DNA from: Halobacillus dabanensis
Lineage (GTDB): Bacteria > Bacillota > Bacilli > Bacillales > Halobacillaceae
Direction: 5' to 3'
Assembly (NCBI RefSeq): GCF_900114165.1
Contig: NZ_FOSB01000018.1
Location: 1-38,198 of the forward strand
DNA: 38,198 nt
The notes beneath the pieces were generated by a model. It worked only from the letters and a program-made list of their open reading frames with translations, ran no database searches and was not told where the DNA came from. A program made the position numbers and the translations under genes. This document shows, piece after piece, positions 24,846-33,424 of this stretch. Each line of letters opens with the position of its first letter. Position 1 is the first letter of the stretch.

Positions 24846-26088
24846 ATGAATAAGTTACAAAAACAATTAGAAAAGTATGCAGATCTAGCCTTAAATAAAG
24901 GGGTGAATCTGCAAAGAGGACAAGGGCTGATTATTAATGCACCGATTGAAGCGGCTGAGCTGGTTCGGGCTATATCTGCAAAGGCGTATGGCAAGGGCGC
25001 GAAGAATGTTCATCTGGAATGGAATGATGAACATTCTCAGCTATATGAAAATGAAAAATGCACCACTGGAAGTGCTGGAAAATTTCCCGAAATGGAAAGC
25101 GGAAGGTCTTGAAGAAATGGTCTCAGATGGATATGCCCTATTATCCATTTATGGTCCGAATCCAGACTTGTTTAAAGGGTTGGACTCAGAACGGATAGCT
25201 AAAGCAAACAAAGCAAGTGCAGAAGCATTATCAAACTATCGAGACTATATTATGAATGATAAAACAACATGGTCGATCATTGCGTATCCACAACAAGCGT
25301 GGGCACAGAAAGTTTTCCCTGATTCTTCTCCTGAAAAAGCACAGGAAAAGTTGTGGGAGCAAATTTTCCATATCACGAGAATCGACCAGGAAGACCCTAT
25401 CAAAGCATGGGAAGAGCATAACGAAAAGTTACGTAAGGCCAGAGAGTACCTGAACAAGAAACAATACAAAAAGTTACACTATAAAGCGCCTGGAACAGAG
25501 TTGTCGATTGAACTGGTACAAAACCATATATGGCATGGAGGCTCCACCACATCGGAAAAGGGCACGGAGTTCAATCCGAATATACCGACAGAAGAAGTGT
25601 TCACAATGCCGCACAAAACAGGTGTCCAAGGGAAAGTCACAAGCACGAAACCGCTGAATTACGCGGGGAACTTGATAGAAAACTTTACTTTAACTTTTGA
25701 AAATGGAAAAGTCGTTGATTATTCTGCTGAATCAGGAGAAGAGACGCTCAAGCACCTGTTAGAAAGTGATGACGGTGCTAAACGTCTAGGTGAGGTGGCG
25801 ATTGTTCCGAATGAATCACCGATTTCGCAATCCGGACACATCTTCTACAATACTCTTTATGATGAAAATGCTTCCTGTCACCTTGCGTTAGGAAAAGCCT
25901 ATCCGACGAATGTCAGAGGGGGATCTTCGTTCAATAAAGAACAGATGGATTCTCATGGGGTTAATGACAGTCTTGTACATGAAGACTTTATGATGGGATC
26001 TGCTGAACTTGATATTGATGGAGAAACAAAAGAGGGCGAGTATGAACCGATTTTCCGTAACGGTACATGGGCCATCGACTTTGAATAA
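24846..26088 (+). pseudogene. ampS: M29-family aminopeptidase with a one-base frameshift
   Basis: The product would be an M29 metalloaminopeptidase of about 413 residues. The first 63 residues (MNKLQKQLEKYADLAL ... VHLEWNDEH) lie in the frame of the ATG at 24846, which has GGGAGGG seven bases before it. The rest (LSYMKMKNAPLEVLENFPKW to the end) continues in the +1 frame from about 25036. One extra T at 25034/25035 explains it. The C-terminal part keeps the metal-site segments: RLGEVAIVPNESPIS, the IFYNTLYDENASCHLALG stretch, and SLVHEDFMMGS. With the extra base, translation would end at 25112. It may be a true mutation or a sequencing error. Confidence 0.9.
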
Positions 26089-26096
26089 CCATCACA

Positions 26097-26126
26097 AGAC
26101 ACCCTGAACAAGGGTGTCTCTTTTTT
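26097..26126 (+). terminator. Terminator after the aminopeptidase gene
   Basis: AGACACCCT and AGGGTGTCT are perfect arms around GAACA, followed by C and six T. Confidence 0.9.
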
Positions 26127-26154
26127 ATTAAAGATCTCAGCTTTATTCAACAAT

Positions 26155-26532
26155 ATGGCAGTATTCTCGAAGACTCGATTTCGAGACTTTTATTGGGAAT
26201 AAGGGTCGGTGGGGGATAAGTCGCTTTACGCGAAGAGCGAAGCGATTCGATGTTGACTTATCGTACAGAAGCGAGGGAAGTCTCACTAGCCTCTAGGTAC
26301 TGGAGCTGTATAGCACTCGTACTGTTTAAGATTTCAGAAAAAGATTTAATCTCAAATGGTTTAACAATTGGGATCTGCGGGACAGGTGAGACTCCGCAGA
26401 GCTCGAGGAGGCTCAGCGGCCGCCCCACGGAAAGTGTTCAAATGCGGAATCGCCCTGGGCGATGGAACTGGACGAACCTTTTCTCGCAGCCCCAAACTCT
26501 CATTAAAGTCTCGAAACTGAGTCTTCAAGATT
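26155..26532. repeat. Composite GC-rich inverted-repeat element, copy C, with terminal inverted repeats
   Basis: A gene-free stretch with clear ends. The 25-base left end (26169-26193, beginning GAAGACTCGATTTCGAGACT) is repeated inverted at 26502-26526 with three differences. Inside, a decayed forward block starts at 26209 (GGTGGGGGATAAGTCGCTTT), and a reverse block lies at 26371-26435 with GATCTGCGGGACAGGTGAGA, CCGCAGAGCTCGAGGAGGCT and CCACGGAAAG. The layout is like a short non-autonomous mobile element. No gene is seen in it. The rest of the gap to 26676 holds only the upstream region of the next gene. Confidence 0.8.
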
Positions 26533-26676
26533 TGGGAGGTTTAATGGAATAACATGGTAGGTTAAAATGTAACAGTGCGGTTACAGTGTAGTTAAAAATT
26601 GATGAATCAGTCTTAAAAAGCAGCGAAATGTGATAAATAAGGAGTAGAGGAATTCCAATGAAAAGGATGAGACCAA

Positions 26677-27693
26677 ATGAAGCGTGATGCTTTTTTCGAT
26701 AACGCAAAAATTTTATTGATCTTTCTCGTTGTTTTCGGCCACATGATCCAACCTTTCACAGACGGATCAAGGCCTATGTACACGTTATATACATGGATTT
26801 ATACATTTCACATGCCAGCATTCATATTTCTTGCTGGTTTCTTTGCAAAAGGATCCGGAGAAAAAGATTACATTTTTCAACTTGCAAAAAAACTGATACT
26901 TCCTTACCTTATCTTCCAACTCGTTTATACGGGGTATTACTTCTTTATAGGTAAAGATGAGGGCCTGAATGGAATTTTCTATCCGCACTGGTCCCTATGG
27001 TTTTTATTCAGCCTTTTCTGCTGGCACATTTTGCTCTATTGGTTCAAAAAGATTCCACCACTGCTTGGTTTAATGATTGCATTGCAAATTGGTGTGTTGG
27101 TCGGATATTTCAGTGGTATTGGCCACCATTTCAGTTTATCTCGTACATTTGTATTTTTCCCTTTCTTCCTGGCGGGATACTGGCTGACAAAAGAGCAAGT
27201 CCACAAATGGCGGACTCGGCGTGTAAAAGAGTTCAGTCTCGTTTTTATGGCTGGGGTGGCCGCAGTGATTGCACTATTTCCAGAATTCAGTTCCGGTTGG
27301 TTGTTGGGATCTAAATCCTACACTGACCTTGGTAGTGCAGAGATGGGTGGCCTATTCCGTTTAGGAGTTTATGTGCTTGCCGCTATGATGACAATAAGTG
27401 TTCTTTCCTGGATTCCTAATAAGCAGTTTAAGTTCACTTACTTGGGTGGAAAAACATTGTACGTCTACCTATTGCATGGATTCTTCATCCAATTTTTCCG
27501 TCAGGCTGGTTGGTTCAAAGTCGATCATATCTTTGATGTGTTAGGGCTTGCGATCATTTCCGCTTCTATTGTTTATGTACTATCCAGCAGTATGATTCGA
27601 ACGCTTACACAGCCATTTATCGAAGGCCGGGTTCAATTAATGAAAAAGTGGTGGCACAGGATGAACGATAAAGATTCAACGTTTCAGCCGTAA
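26677..27693 (+). CDS. Acyltransferase-3-family membrane protein
   Basis: A 338-residue protein with about ten membrane segments, starting MKRDAFFDNAKILLIFLVVF and GHMIQPF, where the His after VFG is the conserved active-site residue of acyltransferase 3 enzymes. It resembles the COG3594/YkrP-like branch, thought to O-acetylate sugars of cell surface polymers. The acceptor is unknown. The ATG at 26677 has AAAAGGATGAG before it. Monocistronic, with a perfect terminator behind. Confidence 0.88.
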   Translation: MKRDAFFDNAKILLIFLVVFGHMIQPFTDGSRPMYTLYTWIYTFHMPAFIFLAGFFAKGSGEKDYIFQLAKKLILPYLIFQLVYTGYYFFIGKDEGLNGIFYPHWSLWFLFSLFCWHILLYWFKKIPPLLGLMIALQIGVLVGYFSGIGHHFSLSRTFVFFPFFLAGYWLTKEQVHKWRTRRVKEFSLVFMAGVAAVIALFPEFSSGWLLGSKSYTDLGSAEMGGLFRLGVYVLAAMMTISVLSWIPNKQFKFTYLGGKTLYVYLLHGFFIQFFRQAGWFKVDHIFDVLGLAIISASIVYVLSSSMIRTLTQPFIEGRVQLMKKWWHRMNDKDSTFQP

Positions 27694-27702
27694 AAATCAC
27701 TT

Positions 27703-27740
27703 CCCCCTTTATAGAAAGGTTTTCTATAAAGGGGGTTTTT
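27703..27740 (+). terminator. Terminator of the acyltransferase gene
   Basis: CCCCCTTTATAGAAA and TTTCTATAAAGGGGG are perfect 15-base arms around GGT, followed by five T. Confidence 0.93.
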
Positions 27741-27910
27741 AAAAATCCCTAGCAATCGACATTTCGGAAAGAGTGAGATATATAGTGCGATAAGAGAAGG
27801 CCTTCGTTGATCCAACAAGTTCGCTGGAAGAAGACCTGTATGTTCTTGTGGTTTGAAATGGCTTCACTTGGTGAATAATAGGAGTGACATTCCTAAGGAG
27901 GTTGGTTCGT

Positions 27911-28576
27911 ATGGATAAGAAAATTTTAATGATAGTAACGAGTGCCGACCAAATGGGCGGAGAGCATGACACAGGTTTATGGTTGCAAGAGTTCGTTGAG
28001 CCTTCTACGGAATTTAGAGAGGCTGGATATGAAGTCGTCGCAGCAAGTCCTAAAGGTGGTAGAGCGCCTATTGATCCAAATAGCTACAGCAATGAGCTGC
28101 CGAGAGTGTGGGACGGCGTCATGGAGCCGATTCATGATATGGTTCCACTATCAGAAGTAGATCCGACAACGTATGCTGGAATCTTCCTTTGTGGTGGTCA
28201 TGGAACAATGGTTGATTTTCCTGAAAATAAACAACTGGAGGAATTACTAAGGCATTTTCTTACGGAACAAAAAGTCATTGGTTCCGTTTGTCATGGTCCT
28301 GCAGGGTTTATCGGAGTAAAGGATCACAATGGTCGTCCACTTGTTGAAGGCAAGAAGATCACTGGATTCACCAATGAAGAAGAAGATCAGACAGGCTTAA
28401 CTTCTGCCGTGCCTTTCCTGCTTGAGGATAAATTGAAGGAAGATGGTGCAGAATTTGATTCAGGGGAAGCCTACAAAGATCATGTAGTGGTCGATGATCC
28501 ATTCGTAACCGGACAGAATCCACAATCGAGTTTAAGTACTGCACAAAAAATGCTTGAGTTACTAAAAAACCGCTAA
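27911..28576 (+). CDS. DJ-1/PfpI-family protein (type 1 glutamine amidotransferase-like)
   Basis: A 221-residue cytoplasmic protein of the DJ-1/PfpI superfamily, Hsp31-like branch. The nucleophile elbow is GSVCHGPAGF with Cys127 and His128, and the TGLWLQEFVEP segment near residue 20 supplies the usual Glu. Relatives act as glyoxalase III or repair/chaperone enzymes for carbonyl stress. I chose the ATG at 27911 since AAGGAGG lies eight bases before it. Alone, with its own terminator overlapping the stop region. Confidence 0.87.
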   Translation: MDKKILMIVTSADQMGGEHDTGLWLQEFVEPSTEFREAGYEVVAASPKGGRAPIDPNSYSNELPRVWDGVMEPIHDMVPLSEVDPTTYAGIFLCGGHGTMVDFPENKQLEELLRHFLTEQKVIGSVCHGPAGFIGVKDHNGRPLVEGKKITGFTNEEEDQTGLTSAVPFLLEDKLKEDGAEFDSGEAYKDHVVVDDPFVTGQNPQSSLSTAQKMLELLKNR

Positions 28577-28599
28577 GCCCGCCCGGCTCAGCGGTTTTT
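28565..28599 (+). terminator. Terminator of the DJ-1 gene
   Basis: AAAAACCGCT and AGCGGTTTTT pair, with an inner AGCC/GGCT stem. The 5' arm starts inside the last codons. Confidence 0.85.
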
Positions 28600-28607
28600 C
28601 AATTATT

Positions 28608-28945
28608 CAACAAGATGGCAGTATTCTTAAAAACTCGGTTCCGAGATATTGTGAGTGCTTTTAGGGGTTACAGGAAGTGGTGTCCAGTTCCATCGCCCAG
28701 ACACTCGCATCATAAGCAGAACATCAAAGGAATGAAAAAGCCCATTCCGTTGATGTTCTGCTTATGCCAGTCGTCTCTCCCAGGTCGATTCCACATTTGA
28801 ACACTTTCCATGGGGCGCGCGCTGAGCCTCCTCAGGCCCGAGGAGGCATGCCGTCTTCCCCGCGGAAAGCGAGTAGCTTTCAAGACCCCATCCGCACTTC
28901 CCCAGATGTCCCGAACGGAGTCTTCGAGATAAGAGCTTTTGTGGT
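28608..28945. repeat. Composite GC-rich repeat element, copy D, with nested hairpin insertion
   Basis: Gene-free stretch between the convergent DJ-1 and YjiH genes. The left margin ATGGCAGTATTCTTAAAAAC resembles those of copies C and E. The block at about 28791-28878 (ACACTTTCCATGGGGCGC, GAGCCTCCTCAGG, TCTTCCCCGCGGAAAGCGAG) carries the repeat signature. The segment 28683-28700 plus 28781-28809 is the reverse complement of 26438-26472 in copy C, but here it is split by about 83 bases holding a long hairpin. No gene is seen. Confidence 0.75.
28711..28766. repeat. 24-bp stem hairpin inserted in repeat copy D
   Basis: Positions 28711-28734 (starting CATAAGCAGAACATC) pair with 28743-28766 with one mismatch in 24, around an 8-base AAAAAGCC loop. 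The hairpin sits inside an approximately 83-base insertion (28701-28783). The 5-base sequence CCCAG lies at both its borders (28696-28700 and 28779-28783), like a target duplication. Confidence 0.75.
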
Positions 28946-28949
28946 ATAC

Positions 28950-28979
28950 AAAGGACCTTCCTTGGTTGGAAGGTCCTTT
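28950..28979. terminator. Terminator downstream of the YjiH gene
   Basis: AAAGGACCTTCC and GGAAGGTCCTTT are perfect 12-base arms around TTGGTT. It mainly serves the minus-strand gene that ends at 28988. Confidence 0.8.
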
Positions 28980-28987
28980 CATATTCA

Positions 28988-30340
28988 TTAAAATAGTAAA
29001 TGAGCGATTATAGTAATAACAGGCAAGGTGATGATCGTCCGAAGAAGGAAAATGATGAATAGATCCTTAATATTGACGGGAACCTTTGAGCCTAGTAATA
29101 GACCACCGACTTCAGACATGTAAATCAATTGTGTTACAGATAGAGATGCGATAATGAAACGAGTCATTTCACTTTCAATCGATGAACCGATAATCGCTGG
29201 TAAGAACATGTCCGCAAATCCGACTAGAATAGTTTCTGATGCTTCTTGGGCGTATGGTACTTGCATCAGCTCCAGTAATGGAATGAATGGCATACCTATC
29301 CAGGTGAAGAATGGTGTGAATTCAGCAATCACAAGTGCAATGGTGCCTAAGGCCATAACGATTGGTGCTACGCCCATCCACATGTCAAGAATGTTCTGAC
29401 CACCTTGCTTGAAAAAGTTAGCGACTCCAGGAGAATTGCTCCCTTTTTCTACCGCTTTGGTGTAGCCGTATGTGATTAAGTTGTGCTGCTCAGGTACTTC
29501 TTCTTTTTGATCTGCAGGTTCTTCCGTGACGTACGTATCTGCTTTTTTAGAAAGAGGTGGGATCCTTGGCATAATTAAAGCGGCGATAAAGCCTGCAATA
29601 GCTACGGTAAGGTAAAATTGACCGAACATATCCCCGAGCCCTACTTCTTGAATGACGACAAGACTGAACGTGATTGATACTACGGAGAAGGTTGTCCCAA
29701 TGACAGCCGCTTCTCGCTTCGTATAGTAACCTTCTTCATACTGCTTACTCGTAAGAAGGACGCCAATGGTTCCATCTCCTAACCAGGAGGCGAGAGAGTC
29801 GATGGATGAACGGCCTGGCAGACGGAATAGTGGACGCATAATTTTAGTTAAAATAACGCCAAATAGTTCTAGAAGTCCGTAATTTAATAGCAAAGGTAAA
29901 AATAACCCAGCAAATAAAAAAACGGCAAATAAGACATGAAGTAGGGAATCTAACAATAATCCCCCTGTGTTTTCACTGATAATGGCTTCTGGGCCGATTT
30001 GGAAATATACCATAATGGCAAAAATCATACCTAGTACACGAGTGATTACCCAAACAGGTGGGACATTAAATAATGATTGGAAAAAAGGATAATCTTTTAA
30101 GGAGTCTTTTCCTGCCATTTTTACTAATAACGTTCCAATAGCTGTAATCGTAATGATAATTGTCATGATTAATGACAAATAATCAGCTAAACCAGTTTCC
30201 ACCCAACCGGCTAGGACAGCGATAGGAATTGTGATGGCACCATTTTCACCAAATATCGGAAACATAAATAAGAAAATTCCGATTAGCGATGGAATAATGA
30301 ACTTGAGGTGTGATGATGCTCTGAAATCTTTAGCTTTCAT
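28988..30340 (-). CDS. YjiH-family membrane protein (nucleoside-recognition GATE domain)
   Basis: A 450-residue polytopic membrane protein, starting MKAKDFRASSHLKFIIPSLI, with about ten hydrophobic segments and a charged loop with Glu and Gln around residues 275-290. I recognise the YjiH family with its two GATE-type halves (DSLASWLGDGTIGVLLTSKQ in the first, LVGFADMFLPAIIGSSIESE in the second). Relatives are putative nucleoside or small-metabolite transporters; no substrate is established. The ATG at 30340 follows CAGGAGAGA. A possible sigma-A promoter is about 70 bases upstream. Confidence 0.85.
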   Translation of the reverse strand: MKAKDFRASSHLKFIIPSLIGIFLFMFPIFGENGAITIPIAVLAGWVETGLADYLSLIMTIIITITAIGTLLVKMAGKDSLKDYPFFQSLFNVPPVWVITRVLGMIFAIMVYFQIGPEAIISENTGGLLLDSLLHVLFAVFLFAGLFLPLLLNYGLLELFGVILTKIMRPLFRLPGRSSIDSLASWLGDGTIGVLLTSKQYEEGYYTKREAAVIGTTFSVVSITFSLVVIQEVGLGDMFGQFYLTVAIAGFIAALIMPRIPPLSKKADTYVTEEPADQKEEVPEQHNLITYGYTKAVEKGSNSPGVANFFKQGGQNILDMWMGVAPIVMALGTIALVIAEFTPFFTWIGMPFIPLLELMQVPYAQEASETILVGFADMFLPAIIGSSIESEMTRFIIASLSVTQLIYMSEVGGLLLGSKVPVNIKDLFIIFLLRTIITLPVITIIAHLLF

Positions 30341-30408
30341 CCGAAATCTCTCCTGACATCGTCTGTTTTATTTATGAAATACTGAGAATAAATATGCAAC
30401 ACTCTTTA

Positions 30409-30436
30409 TTCTATTATGTTTCTCGACAAAAACCAA
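30409..30436 (-). promoter_or_regulatory. Possible sigma-A promoter of the YjiH gene
   Basis: On the minus strand TTGGTT (30431-30436), 16 bases, TAGAAT (30409-30414). Confidence 0.45.
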
Positions 30437-30532
30437 CAGGAAATTTGTAGTGATAGTCGCAACAACGTTATAGGAACCAAAAGTAGGGAACTTTGCTAAT
30501 ATTCGATGTTGTAAAAAAAGGGGAGAATCCAA

Positions 30533-31500
30533 TTGAGAAGTTTTCCTAAACCAAGAGTGGTCGTCAGTCGTTGCTTAGAGTTTTCGGAAGTTCGGTATAT
30601 GGTGCCGTCATACCGGATAAGGCTGTTCAGCGTATGAGCCCTTTTGTTGAATTTATTCCTATCTGTCCAGAAGTTGAAATTGGCTTGGGAGTGCCTCGCG
30701 AAGTCATTCGAATTGTCGGTGGGGCAGAGGAACAGCTGGTCCAACCTAAGACCGGTGAAATTTTAACAGCATCCATGAATCAATTTTCAAAAGAATTTTT
30801 AAATCATTTACCAGATGTGGATGGCTTTTTGTTGAAAAATCGCCCACCTACATGTGGAATGCAAGATGTTAAGGTATATCAAAGTGCGGAACACTCTCAA
30901 GTTGTAGGGAAGACTTCAGGCTTTTTTGCAAAAGAAATCTTACGACATCATAGCGGGTTAGCAATTGAGGAAGAAGGGCGGTTAAAGAACTACACCCTTA
31001 GACATCATTTTTTGACAAAATTGTTCACATTAGCAGAGTTTCGCTACGTCAAGGAAGAGAGCACCGTGAAAGCCCTCCAAAAGTTTCATGCGGCTAATAA
31101 GTACTTGTTCATGGCTTACCATCCTGGAATATTGAAGGAAATGGGGCGCACTGTCGCAATTCATGGACATCTCCCATTTGATGAGATGATCAAGGAATAT
31201 GAACCCTTACTTCATAATCTGATGTGTGGTCCGGCGAAGCCAGGTGCACATGTCAATGTCTGTCAGCATATTGCAGGATATTTTAAAAAGGAATTGTCTA
31301 AAGAAGAGAAGGATGGTTTTGCAATTTTATTAGAACAGTATAAAGAGGAGAAGGTTCCATTAAGTGCGGTCATTAGTGTGCTGAACAGTTGGGTGGCTCG
31401 TTTTCAGAGTGAGTATTTACAGAGTCAAACGTATTTTCAACCATATCCATTGGAGCTTGTGGAAATATCAGATTCAGGAAAAGGCCGGGCCTATTCCTGA
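30533..31500 (+). pseudogene. DUF523-DUF1722 (YbgA-type) protein with a one-base frameshift
   Basis: The intended protein has about 322 residues: DUF523 (about 1-150) with SRCLEF near residue 13 and CPEVEIGLGVPRE near residue 44, and DUF1722/YbgA (about 175-310) with FRYVKEE, LFMAYHPGILKEMG and YFQPYP. The biological role is unsettled. Translation should begin at TTG 30533, with GGGGAG before it, and reads MRSFPKPRVVVSRCLEFSEV-RY. At 30596-30600 (TATAT) one base is missing, and the family-type continuation GAVIPDKAVQRMSPF is in the -1 frame. Read as is, the N-terminus is lost. A real mutation or a sequencing error are both possible. Confidence 0.85.
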
Positions 31501-31501
31501 A

Positions 31502-32374
31502 CTATCCGATATAATGCTTGAGAATCCGATCCACAGGTGGTCCGTAAGACTCTCCGAAAATATTCAGATGGACAAGTAAATAAAAGAGCTGATAGACAGG
31601 TTTCGTATCTTCATAATTATCAGGAAGCGGGTGGTGAGTGTTGTATTCGTTGTAAAAGGCGTGCGGGAATCCGCCGAAAAGCTCAGTGAAAGCTAATTCA
31701 AATGCGTGGTCGCCATAAAGAATAGAAGGATCAATAAGTACTGGCGTCCCCTCCTGATCTAACATCCAATTTCCACCCCATAAATCACCATGCAGAAGGG
31801 AAGCTTTGGGTCGGGCAGGAATGAAATTGGTCAAACGTTTGATCAATTTTTCCAACCGCTCATGCCTTTGTCCGGTGATGGTTCCTCTGGAAATTCCGAT
31901 TTCTAACTGCTTTTTTAAACGATAATGGCTATAATAGGAGGTCCATGTTGTACACCATTCATTAGGTTGATCCAGCTCGCCGACGAAGGTTGGCTTCCCG
32001 TAGCCGTATTTATTGGAAGTGTGGTTGTGCATCTCTGCTAATTGGCGGCCGAAGTTGGATGCAGATGCAGAAGAACCTGACCCTGGTTCGATCCATTCCA
32101 TGGCAAGGGCTGCTTTTTCTCCTTGTTGAGGAATGTCATAATGGTAGACCTCCGGAACTTTAATGGCTCCTGTGTTTTGAATTAGTTTTAGACCTTCCGC
32201 TTCGACCTCGAAAAAGTGGGAAGCGACCTTTTCGTTACATTTAATAAAGTAAGAGCGCTTTTCTGTTTCTACATAGAATGATTGATTTATATCTCCGCCA
32301 CTAACGGGAGTAAGCGATTGAACTCTAGACTCGTCTCCTTGCTTTACCAATGTTTCTCTAATGAATGCTTCCAT
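31502..32374 (-). CDS. Fructosamine kinase family protein
   Basis: A 290-residue kinase of the fructosamine/ketosamine-3-kinase family. Visible are the SGGDINQSF loop near residue 26, the Lys in YFIKCNE near 45, the catalytic HGDLWGGNW near 197 and the metal-binding LIDPSILYGD near 213. Such enzymes phosphorylate sugar-amine adducts on proteins or small molecules so that they fall off. The ATG at 32374 follows GAGGAGG, which overlaps the stop of the GNAT gene, so the two form an operon. Its 3' end is one base from the end of the convergent DUF523 gene. Confidence 0.9.
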   Translation of the reverse strand: MEAFIRETLVKQGDESRVQSLTPVSGGDINQSFYVETEKRSYFIKCNEKVASHFFEVEAEGLKLIQNTGAIKVPEVYHYDIPQQGEKAALAMEWIEPGSGSSASASNFGRQLAEMHNHTSNKYGYGKPTFVGELDQPNEWCTTWTSYYSHYRLKKQLEIGISRGTITGQRHERLEKLIKRLTNFIPARPKASLLHGDLWGGNWMLDQEGTPVLIDPSILYGDHAFELAFTELFGGFPHAFYNEYNTHHPLPDNYEDTKPVYQLFYLLVHLNIFGESYGPPVDRILKHYIG

Positions 32375-32386
32375 TCAAACACCTCC

Positions 32387-33286
32387 TCAATGGATGTTGG
32401 TCGAAATAGGGGATGCAGGCTTCATTTCTTTTTGGTAGGCATGAATCGTATGAATCTCTCTGAAGCCGAACTGCTTGTAAAGGGATTCCGCCTGTTGATT
32501 TCCCGTCCTTACAGATATGGTGACCACATCTAATTCCAGTGCGAAAAAAGCATATTGCAAAGCATGGTGTATTAAGGTGGAACCTATGCCACTGCTTTGG
32601 TGATCTGTCGCTACATTTACAAAACAAATTTCTCCCTCATATTCAGGGATAATGGTTTCGAAATAAATATAACCATGGAGTTCCCCGTTTTGCTGGTACC
32701 CCCATAAGTGATTCCTCTCTTCATTGGAGAGGTGTAACATTTCTTTTGTTGTGTAGTAAGCGGCAGAAGGGTGGATGGCATCTAAAGCAGAGTAATCCTC
32801 ATTATTGAGTTCTACAATCGAATTATTTTGTTCGTTCGAGGGGGCATAAATGGATTTATGCAAAGCTAAAGTCCGCTCCACATTATACAATTGAAACTTA
32901 TGCCGGTCTGTAAAAGAGACAAGTGACTCATTTGCAGCAAAACACGCCACTTTTACAATTTCAAAATGGAGTTGCGCTGTTAAGGAGGCTTTGTCCCACA
33001 AACCTTCAATCACTTCTTCGTGATCCTTGATAGCGAAAGGGCCGAGCAAACGGCATAATTTTTGCTCGAAAAATGGAAGGAGGCCAAGAAATCCAATGAT
33101 TTTTTCCCCTTCCCAGGCAACATAGGCAAGTGGCTCTTTGAATTGTGTCAATGTCCAAATTTGTTCGAAAATTTCGTTCGGATCAGAAGCCATCCATGCT
33201 ACATAGTGATGGTCCTGTTCATTCATCTTGAACAACCATTCCGCGACATTATGTAACTCTTTTACTTCTAGTTCGCGAATATGCAT
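32387..33286 (-). CDS. GNAT-family N-acetyltransferase
   Basis: A 299-residue protein with a C-terminal GNAT core: GEICFVNVATDHQSSGIGST gives the acetyl-CoA loop (QSSGIG), and NQQAESLYKQFGFREIHT is the strand 6-7 region. An N-terminal half with a second, degenerate GNAT-like fold is likely (WEGEKIIGFLGLLPF near residue 60). Substrate unknown. I chose the ATG at 33286, with GGGAG eight bases upstream; a GTG three codons earlier abuts the binding site. Paired with the fructosamine kinase gene 12 bases downstream. Confidence 0.82.
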   Translation of the reverse strand: MHIRELEVKELHNVAEWLFKMNEQDHHYVAWMASDPNEIFEQIWTLTQFKEPLAYVAWEGEKIIGFLGLLPFFEQKLCRLLGPFAIKDHEEVIEGLWDKASLTAQLHFEIVKVACFAANESLVSFTDRHKFQLYNVERTLALHKSIYAPSNEQNNSIVELNNEDYSALDAIHPSAAYYTTKEMLHLSNEERNHLWGYQQNGELHGYIYFETIIPEYEGEICFVNVATDHQSSGIGSTLIHHALQYAFFALELDVVTISVRTGNQQAESLYKQFGFREIHTIHAYQKEMKPASPISTNIH

Positions 33287-33382
33287 AAACGACACTCCCT
33301 TCTATATTGAATTTTTACACAGTAGAGTATGCCAGCGCAACTATTCTGTTGGGGGAGGGTGTCATTATCTTTTTTCATAAAT

Positions 33383-33414
33383 AAAACCAACCAAGCAATG
33401 CGCTTAGTTGGTTT
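33383..33414 (-). terminator. Terminator of the metalloprotease gene
   Basis: AAACCAACTAAGC pairs, with one mismatch, with GCTTGGTTGGTTT on the minus strand, followed by TATTTAT. Confidence 0.75.
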
Positions 33415-33424
33415 CATTCCCTAC

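Noticed and set aside
24937-25112. Two overlapping aminopeptidase-like frames as two separate genes
   Set aside because: The halves together make one M29 enzyme, and the second has no binding site at its first ATG; a frameshift explains it better.
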